A stretch of DNA of 64,000 bases from Rhizomys pruinosus (Eukaryota; Chordata; Mammalia; Rodentia; Spalacidae). Both the position numbers and the translations under genes were made by a program. This document shows positions 57,399 through 64,000 of the stretch, in pieces (position 1 is the stretch's first letter; each line of letters starts with the position of its first letter). Under the pieces are notes generated by a model. That model saw only the letters and a program-made list of their open reading frames with translations. It did not search any database and had not been told where the DNA came from. The stretch is taken from contig VZQC01006264.1 in the NCBI GenBank assembly GCA_009823505.1, positions 1,301,086 through 1,365,085 of the forward strand, written 5' to 3'.

Positions 57399-57929
57399 TA
57401 TATAATTCAGTAAAATATGGAATTTTATATTCTGTACAAATAAAAATAACAGAATATACTTAATGGGTTTAAAATTTTCTAAATTTGTAATGATAATCTT
57501 GCATATATTAATTTTCTGCTTTGGGATATTTCTTCAGTATTTTGCATTTTGATTGTTTTATTAATAGATAATAATTTGTCATTCTGTGATACTACACAGT
57601 GCAAAAGAATCCTTTTAAGACAATTAGGTGAATAAAATATTTACTTAAAAATACTTATGTCTACATTAATGCCAAATGTGTAAGAATATAATAAAAATGT
57701 CAATTATAGTTGAAGGAGAAAGAAAAATCTTTCATGACATAAACAAGATGAAAGAATATATGTCGAAAAATCAAGCCTTCAGAAAATAATTGAAACAATT
57801 CAAAGGACAGAAGAAATGAGCACTTATCACCAAGCAGCTAGAGAGAGAAATTAATAAAAGTACAACTGTGAAAATACAATCCTAGACCAAGAATACAAAT
57901 AGAAAATAAGGTGAAAGAAAGCCACACAT

Positions 57930-59765
57930 CTCTCAATAATAACCTTAAATATTAATAATCTAAACTCCCCAATCAAAATACATAGTCTGGGAGACGGGAT
58001 TAGGAAACAGAATCCATCTATATGCTGTCTACAAAAAACCCATCTCACCCTAAAGGAGAGGTACTAACTTAAAGTGAAAGGATGGAAAAAGATATTACCA
58101 GTAAATAGTGCCAAAAGGCAAGTAAGAGTGGTCATTCTAATTTCAGGCAAAATAGACCTCAAAGTAAAACTAGTCAGAAAAAAACAAAGAGGGCATTACA
58201 TCCTTATAAAAGGAATAATTAATCATGAAGATTTCACAATCTTAAATGTATATGCACCAAACTCTGGTGCACCAAACTTTATAAACACAATCCTGCTAGA
58301 CCTTAAGGTACAGATTAACCCCAGCATGCTAATAGTGGGGGACTTCAATACCCCACTGAGCTATTTTGATATATCAACCAGACAAAGTATAAACAGAGAG
58401 AGATCTGAACTGAACAATACATTACTACAAATGGATCTCACAGACATCTACTGAATATTCCACTCAAACACCAAAGAGTAGACTTTCTATTCATCATCCC
58501 ATGGAGCATTCTGCAAAATTGGCCACATACTGGGAAACAGAAAAAAACCTCAACAAATACAAAAGTATTGAAATAGTTTCATGCATTCTCTCAGACAATA
58601 GTGAAATAAAGCTCATTATCAACACCAGGATAAGCCCTACAATCTAGAAGAACACTTGGAGACTAAACAACACACTCCTGAATAATGAATGGGTCAAGGA
58701 AGAAATTAAGAAAGAGGACCTGGGTTCGATCCCCAGCACCCACATGGTGGCTGAGAACCGTCTGAAACTCCAATTCCAGGAGAACTCCAGTTCCAGGGGA
58801 ATCCGAGACCCTCTTCTGACCTCTGCGGCATTGCACACCACGGGTGCACAAATTTGCATGCAGACAGTACATTCATACACATACAGAAATAAATAAAAAA
58901 TTTAAAAAAAAGAAAGAAATAAAATCATTCTTGGAACTAAACGAAAATGACCACACAACAGAACAAAACCTATGGAATACTTTAAAAAGCAGTCCTAAGA
59001 AGGAAATTTATAGCCCTGGGTGCCAACATTAGAAAAACAGAAAGAGCACAAGTGAACGATCTAACACTGCAGATAAAAACACTTCAGAAACAACAACAAA
59101 TGAACCCTAAACCCAGTAGACAAGAAGAAATAACAAACATCAGAGCAGAAATCAGTGAAACAGAAACAAAGAAGACAATACAAAAAGTCAATGAATCCAA
59201 CAATTAGTTCTTTGAAAGGATAAACAAGATAGACAGACCTCTAACCCAGTTAACCAAAAGAAAAAAAGAGCAACTCCAAATCAGTAGAATTTGTGATGAA
59301 AAGGGAAACACCATAATGGACAACAAAAAGATCCAGACAATCATAGGGGAATACTTCAAAAACCTATACTTTACTAAATTTGAAATCCTAAGATAAATGG
59401 ATGAATATGTGAAATCCTGGAATTCACCAAAGTTTATCAAGATGAGATTGACAGCTTAAACAGACCCATAATATTTAAGGAAATTGAAAATGTAATAAAA
59501 AAAAACTCCCAACTAAAAAGAGCCCAGGCCCAGATGGTTTCAAAGCAGATTTCTATGAAACATTTAAAGAGGACTAACAACCATTACTACTCAAACTGTT
59601 CAGAAGGATACAAACAGAGGGAAATCTCCCAAATTTCTTCTATGAAGCAGCATTACCCTAAAACCCAAACCAAGCAAAACTAGAACCAAAAAAGAAAACT
59701 ATAGGCCCATCTCATTAATGAACATAAACACACAAATACTCAACAAAATACTTGCAAAAATCTCT
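57930..59765 (+). pseudogene. L1 ORF2 remnant (endonuclease and start of RT)
   Basis: A 126-codon stretch at 58,074-58,454 encodes endonuclease: 'KGWKKILPVN', 'VVILISGKIDLK', 'GHYILIKGIINHEDFTILNV', 'YAPNSGAPNFINTILLDLK' and the conserved 'VGDFNTPLS' at about 58,336. Upstream (57,930-58,070) the N-terminal endonuclease text is present but carries stops. Downstream, frames are broken around a B2 insertion, with later pieces corresponding to the endonuclease-RT linker. The RT catalytic core is absent. It is a fragment of a roughly 1,280-residue family protein. Confidence 0.9.
58714..58910 (+). mobile_element. B2: 5'-truncated B2 SINE (17-bp-duplication subfamily)
   Basis: Begins at 'gaggacctgggttcgatccc', so the A-box head is missing, and has the duplicated 17-bp unit at about 58,767-58,800. 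The A-rich tail ends at 58,910, where L1 text resumes. The truncation suggests incomplete reverse transcription at insertion. Confidence 0.93.
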
Positions 59766-60195
59766 GCCGTAAGATGATTCTTGTGGGTATATACTCAGGA
59801 GTGGTATGACTGGGTCAGGTAGTAAACTCATTTTGAGTCTTCCAGGGGTTCTCCATACTGCTTTCCATATTGGTTGTATGAGTTTACAGCAGTGGATGAG
59901 TGATCCCCCTTTCCCCAAAACCTCTCCAGCACTTGGTATCATTTGTTTTCTTGATCTTAGCCAGTCTTATAGGAGTGAGATGATATCTTAAAGTGGTTTT
60001 AATTTGCATTTCCTTAATTATTAATGATGTTGAACCCTTTTAAAGGTGTTTCTCAGCATTCTCTAATTCCTCACTTGTGAAGTCTCTGTTCAGCTGTTTG
60101 CTCTATCTTTTGAGTGAGTCATTTGTTTTCTTTCTACTTTGTTTTTTGAGTAGTTTATATATTCTGGAAATCAATGTTTTGTTCAACCTCTTGTA
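59766..60195 (-). pseudogene. L1 ORF2 C-terminal remnant, opposite orientation
   Basis: Minus-strand coding of the ORF2 C-terminal region: 'IQPIWKAVWRTPGRLKMSLL' followed by '[20 protein letters not shown]', after which the L1 match stops at the junction near 59,766. Text up to 60,195 carries earlier C-terminal sequence in broken frames. There is no 3' UTR or A-tail, so it is not the 3' end of a standard insertion. Confidence 0.88.
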
Positions 60196-60439
60196 AACTT
60201 AAAAGAAAGAAAAATCTAATTAGGTCAGATATCTCCACCATTTTGTAAGTAATCTAAAAATCACAAGGAAAAGCTTATAGACCACCACCATCAAAAAGAA
60301 CAGAGCATCTTGAATTTGGAGGTTAATATTACCAATCTGCAAATCCAGAACTACCTTGGTGACAAAACTCTGGGCATGCCCAGTGCCTGTAGAGCTTTAT
60401 GTAGATTAGTTTGGGTCCTTGTCATGCCTGTAAAAGAGT

Positions 60440-60735
60440 ATTTAAATTATGTTACTTGAGATGGTTACTTAATTGGAGGCAACATTATTCCATAATCTGG
60501 GGATGTGGACTGAATAAAAAGAAAAATAAATCAAAGTGTACTAATAAGGCTTTCTCTCTCCTTTTTGATTATGGATGCAATATGACCAGCATCCTGAAAA
60601 TCCTGCTGTCCTCACTTCCATGCCATGATGGTCTGTGCTCTCAAACTGTGACTCAAAACAAAACCTTCTTTCCTTAAGCTGGTTTTGTGAGATTATTTTA
60701 TCACAACAATGAGACAAATAACTTATATAGTAATT
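60440..60735 (+). mobile_element. URR1-like rodent repeat
   Basis: 'attattccataatctgggga', 'gatgcaatatgaccagcatc' and the end 'ttatcacaacaatgagacaa' match the usual blocks. The 88-codon frame at 60,411-60,677 lies within it. Confidence 0.7.
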
Positions 60736-63024
60736 AAATCTAAAGATGACTAAATTTCAAGTAATATCATGATTTTAAAAGTAATAAACAAATACAAACA
60801 TCACTCATAAAACTGTATTTATTTACCTTAATTTATTTTTTCATCCTATTTGTTAAACCTACTCATCATTTTATATTATCTTCTATACATGTGGTAGGTA
60901 TTGTAAAAGATCATTTTTGCTATTTTTTACAAATGATTTGCAACAAGATAGTACTTAAATTACCTTTTCTTTGGGAATAGTTATTTAATCTGATATTTAT
61001 AACAATAGGGACATGTACCTCTTTTTTTAAAGATTTATGACATTCTTTATGCTATAGGCAATAAATCAGTAACTCGCCTCTCCTGCTGGTCATTCTAGCC
61101 TTGCTTTAACTACTTAAATCTACTTGCAAATACAAGTAGTTGCTTAATTTTTTTAATGTGGGAGTGTGAACATTAATTACCTTGAGATGGAGAGGATATT
61201 TCCCTCCTTGTGTTCATTTTTATTGTTTCACTATCTTTGCCTCTCAAAACTTCATAGCATTCTGAATAAGAATAACATTTCACACTGTTACTGTGAGAGA
61301 CTAAATGGAAAAGAAATTACTGCTGTTGGTGTTACAACAGTGATTTGCCTGCTTTGGACTGCATTGCTTTTCTGGCAAATGAATGGAAATAAATTCAGCT
61401 TTGGGATAAGGTATAGGCCTGTATTTCACACTTCATAATTATAATACTAACTAGTAGTCTAACTCCAGATATTATTTTTATCCAGTTACAATGACAAAGC
61501 AGACTCTTGAGGCTTCTTTGCTGTATAGGTTGAATACTACATATTTCACTTTATTTACTGATGATATAAAGTGCTCCCTAGGGTACTTGTTCTTTGAAAA
61601 GTAATGCAGTTTCTACTATGAAACTACACAAATGTTATCTTATTAAAATATATGAGAATGCAAGATTTTTACTTAGGTCCTATTGAGGAAAACAATTTCT
61701 GTTCCGTAAGCTGACAAGCAGCTGGGATTTTTCCTTATTCCAAAAACATCTTTAAAGTTAATGTACTTCAGTTTTTATTTACTATCTTTTATTTTTACTG
61801 ATCCTTTCCCAATTTAAAAGTAAATATCCTATGCAGATGATGAATTAAATTATAGCAACATGGTAAATTCAGAATTGCATTCAATTTTCAATGATTTCTA
61901 CAATGTAAAGCAGAATTATTATAACATTATTGGAAAAGCATTTTGGTCTACTTTTGCATATTAAATGCAGTTCAAATAATAATTGAGATACCTTTCTTCA
62001 AATTTAGTATTTATTATTACTATGGTATATAACTCAGTACTATTGGATAAATGATTACTTTGATAATCAATTTTCATTCTCTCTTGAATTGAACCTAGAA
62101 AGGACAAAATGATAAGTAAGTCACACATTTGGAGTATTAATGATGTTTCCAGAGATAGTTGAAGCATGAAGGCTCTGACATAGTGAATGAGTTAACACCT
62201 TGATGGATTTATACTATAATGATATGATTAGGAAGGTATAGGAAGATAGTAGAGGTGGGGTTAATTGACAGAAGTAGAACCCAGGAATTTGTCACAGCGA
62301 ATATTCCATTACCATATCCCCTCATGTATGGCCCTTTCTTTGTTTCTTAGCCGCTATGATGTGAGTTCTTCCACTTTGCCATAATTTCTGACATAATTGA
62401 GGAGACCTTCTTTGACACATTCTCTCAGATATTTTTTTCCACAATGACATACAAGTAACTAGCACAGTGAGAATTAAGACCCTAGACAAAGTTTACCTTT
62501 TACCTCTTGGTGACTGAGAAAGGAAACAATCTCCTCCCTGGTATTCAAACTCTCCAACATCTTCAGACTACTATGAGTGAGTCAGATTCCAGATCGTTTG
62601 AATGGTTTTAATAAAATATCATAAACTAGATAAAATGTTAACAATAGAATTTTATGGTTACTATTTCTAGAAGTACAAATGCTAAAATAAAAGTGTCTGA
62701 AACAGAAGGGATTGTATTCTGAGATTGTCAATTACTGCTGTATCCTTCAGAAGGACCCTTCCCTCTGAAGGAGTATCCTTATATGGCTGAAGAAATATAA
62801 GCTAGATATCACTGAAAAAAAATCAATGTATTCATTGGAAAAAAAACTACAAACTATGCATAGTTTTGCCTCTATAAATAAAAAGAAACTAAATTATTTA
62901 AAAAAAAAAGAAATATAAGCTAAAAGAGCACGCCCTTAAACCTGGATAGGTTTTGTAAAGGAGGGTGTGAGTCGTAGTAAAGAAGGGAGAAGTTTCATAA
63001 TATAATCACTTCCGAAAGGCACTA
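60736..63024. other. AT-rich repeat-poor sequence
   Basis: No named repeat or supported gene. A 90-codon plus-strand frame at 61,166-61,438 has no recognisable domain. An A-rich stretch near 62,810-62,915 holds two 'gaagaaatataagcta'-like repeats about 120 bp apart. Confidence 0.4.
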
Positions 63025-63429
63025 CTATTGAGTTCCAGCATGGGTTGTGCCAGGAACACTATTGATTGATTCATTATATATTCCCACAGGAACAGACAAC
63101 TTGTTTTTTCCCCATTCTACTCTCGGAGGAAGCAATGTTTGTCTAGGAACAGGAACAGAATGATTTTCCACTGAGCTATTTCCTTTGTTTTTAATCATTT
63201 TCTCTGCAGCAGTGCATGCCAACTTCAACACAACTTTGTCAAAAGTCATGATTTTAAAGGTTCTGAGAGTCATGCAGGTTTCTTGTGCTTGAATTCCATG
63301 AAAAGGGGTAAAATTGAACCATGGCTTACCCTGTTTGTCTATGAGCAGCATTGGGCCCCAACAGAAAGGGCTGGTTATGAGTACAAACAAATGTTGTCTG
63401 AGGGTCTCAAGAGCTAAAGCTCTGCACAT
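63025..63429 (-). other. Unassigned 134-codon open frame
   Basis: This is the longest open frame that I cannot explain by a repeat. It starts 'MCRALALETLRQHLFVLITS', includes 'DKQGKPWFNFTPFHG' and 'LKLACTAAEKMIKNKG', and ends before the stop at 63,025. I do not recognise a family. There is no visible promoter, Kozak context or splice signal to support expression. It could be a fragment of an old processed pseudogene or chance; in AT-rich DNA a 134-codon frame is uncommon but not rare in 64 kb. Confidence 0.25.
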
Positions 63430-63534
63430 CAGATAGCAGACATATTGGCAAACATTTTATTAATATATGCATTACCATACAATAAAGCTCACTACTGTAA
63501 AATGCAAGATTGAAGAGTTGAGCATGTTACTCAT

Positions 63535-63600
63535 TACAAGAGTGCTCGCCTAGCATCTTTAAGGATCTGAGTTTAATCCCCAACAATTCTTACTAAAAAA
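63535..63600 (+). mobile_element. Degraded ID/B4-type SINE
   Basis: 'gagtgctcgcctagcatctt' with 'gagtttaatccccaacaatt' matches the tRNA-derived ID/B4 consensus order, followed by a short A-run. Confidence 0.7.
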
Positions 63601-63840
63601 AATGCTGTCTTAGTATATCATTACAGCACAGCACAGCACAAAAGAGCTTCAATGTATAATACAAAAACATTGCCATCATTTGTCACTGAATTGTATGTTA
63701 TAAAATTCCCCTTAAAAATTGGTGACAACTCTAATTCTCAGTATAATTTCATTTATAGATAGGACTTTCACAAAGTCAATTAGGTGAAATTGGATTGGAG
63801 AAATGGAGCTCTAATCCAAATAACACAGCTTTCACTATTT

Positions 63841-64000
63841 TCTCAACTTGATTGAACATACAAGCCCCCCCCCCCCGATGGATGGTAGGACCCATGAGCT
63901 GTGTGGGTTTGGGCACAACTGCTTGCAAATTGGTTTTACATGAAGGATGCTTGTACTCACAAATTACCACTTATTGTTAAAAAAATGAAAACAAAACAAA
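63841..64000 (+). mobile_element. L1-tailed element copy 4, cut by the window end
   Basis: From 'ctcaacttgattgaacatac' it matches 48,900-49,030 and 27,378-27,540, including 'gtttgggcacaactgcttgc', then enters the A-rich linker before the terminal block. It is 5'-truncated at about 63,841 and carries a C11 run at 63,867-63,877. The 3' end lies beyond the window. Confidence 0.93.

Larger units (their letters stand above)
57690..59765 (+). mobile_element. LINE-1 fragment (end of ORF1 region to ORF2 RT start)
   Basis: Sense L1 containing the inter-ORF region and ORF2 endonuclease, through to the RT N-terminal region ending 'actcaacaaaatacttgca' at 59,755. It is split by a B2 at 58,714-58,910 and abuts an oppositely oriented ORF2 C-terminal piece at 59,766. 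Confidence 0.9.

Overview
This is a window of mammalian nuclear DNA from a muroid rodent. The B1 SINEs (7SL-derived, 'gccgggcgtggtgg' heads), the B2 SINEs ('gggctggagagatgg' heads), the rodent-type L1 3' UTRs and a class III ERV all point there. Several features fit a cricetid-like animal (vole, hamster or deer-mouse relatives) better than Mus or Rattus, chiefly a B2 subfamily with a 17-bp internal duplication. That narrower placement is inference. I see no protein-coding gene, exon chain, tRNA gene, rRNA gene or CpG island. The window looks like an AT-rich, repeat-dense intergenic (or deep intronic) region, and almost every open frame over 60 codons falls inside a repeat or low-complexity DNA.

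Layout. 0-12.8 kb: antisense L1 3' ends, two B1s, a three-copy 82-bp minisatellite, a 5'-inverted L1-tailed insertion (4.77-5.73 kb), a quasi-palindrome and a 2.5-kb minus-strand L1 with a decayed ORF2 C-terminus. 12.8-20.7 kb: repeat-poor DNA, then L1 relics carrying a B1 and an LTR, plus a 98%-identical 180-bp inverted duplication, one copy of which interrupts an L1 3' UTR. 20.7-26.9 kb: a decayed ERV-L-like pol split by a young B2, and a CpG-bearing hexanucleotide microsatellite. 26.9-38.9 kb: a second 5'-inverted L1-tailed insertion with clear target-site duplications (TSDs), a long AT-rich repeat-poor block, a DNA-transposon-like repeat with two nested B2s, and a 3.2-kb 5'-inverted L1. 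38.9-53.1 kb: scattered SINEs, a second LTR, and a 265-bp inverted repeat whose left arm is split by a 1.9-kb L1-tailed insertion while the right arm keeps the empty site. 53.1-64 kb: a 475-bp assembly gap in poly-A, several L1 fragments including a tail-to-tail pair, four B2s or fragments, and a fourth L1-tailed copy running off the end.

The most interesting unit is the L1-tailed element represented four times (4.8, 26.9, 47.3 and 63.8 kb). It has a typical G-rich L1 3' terminus joined to a module I cannot match to the L1 3' UTR seen in the ordinary copies here. Its longest copy has an internally documented empty site. It may be an unrecognised L1 3' UTR lineage or a chimeric non-autonomous retrotransposon moved by L1. 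Repeat family names are from memory of consensus features, without any database search.
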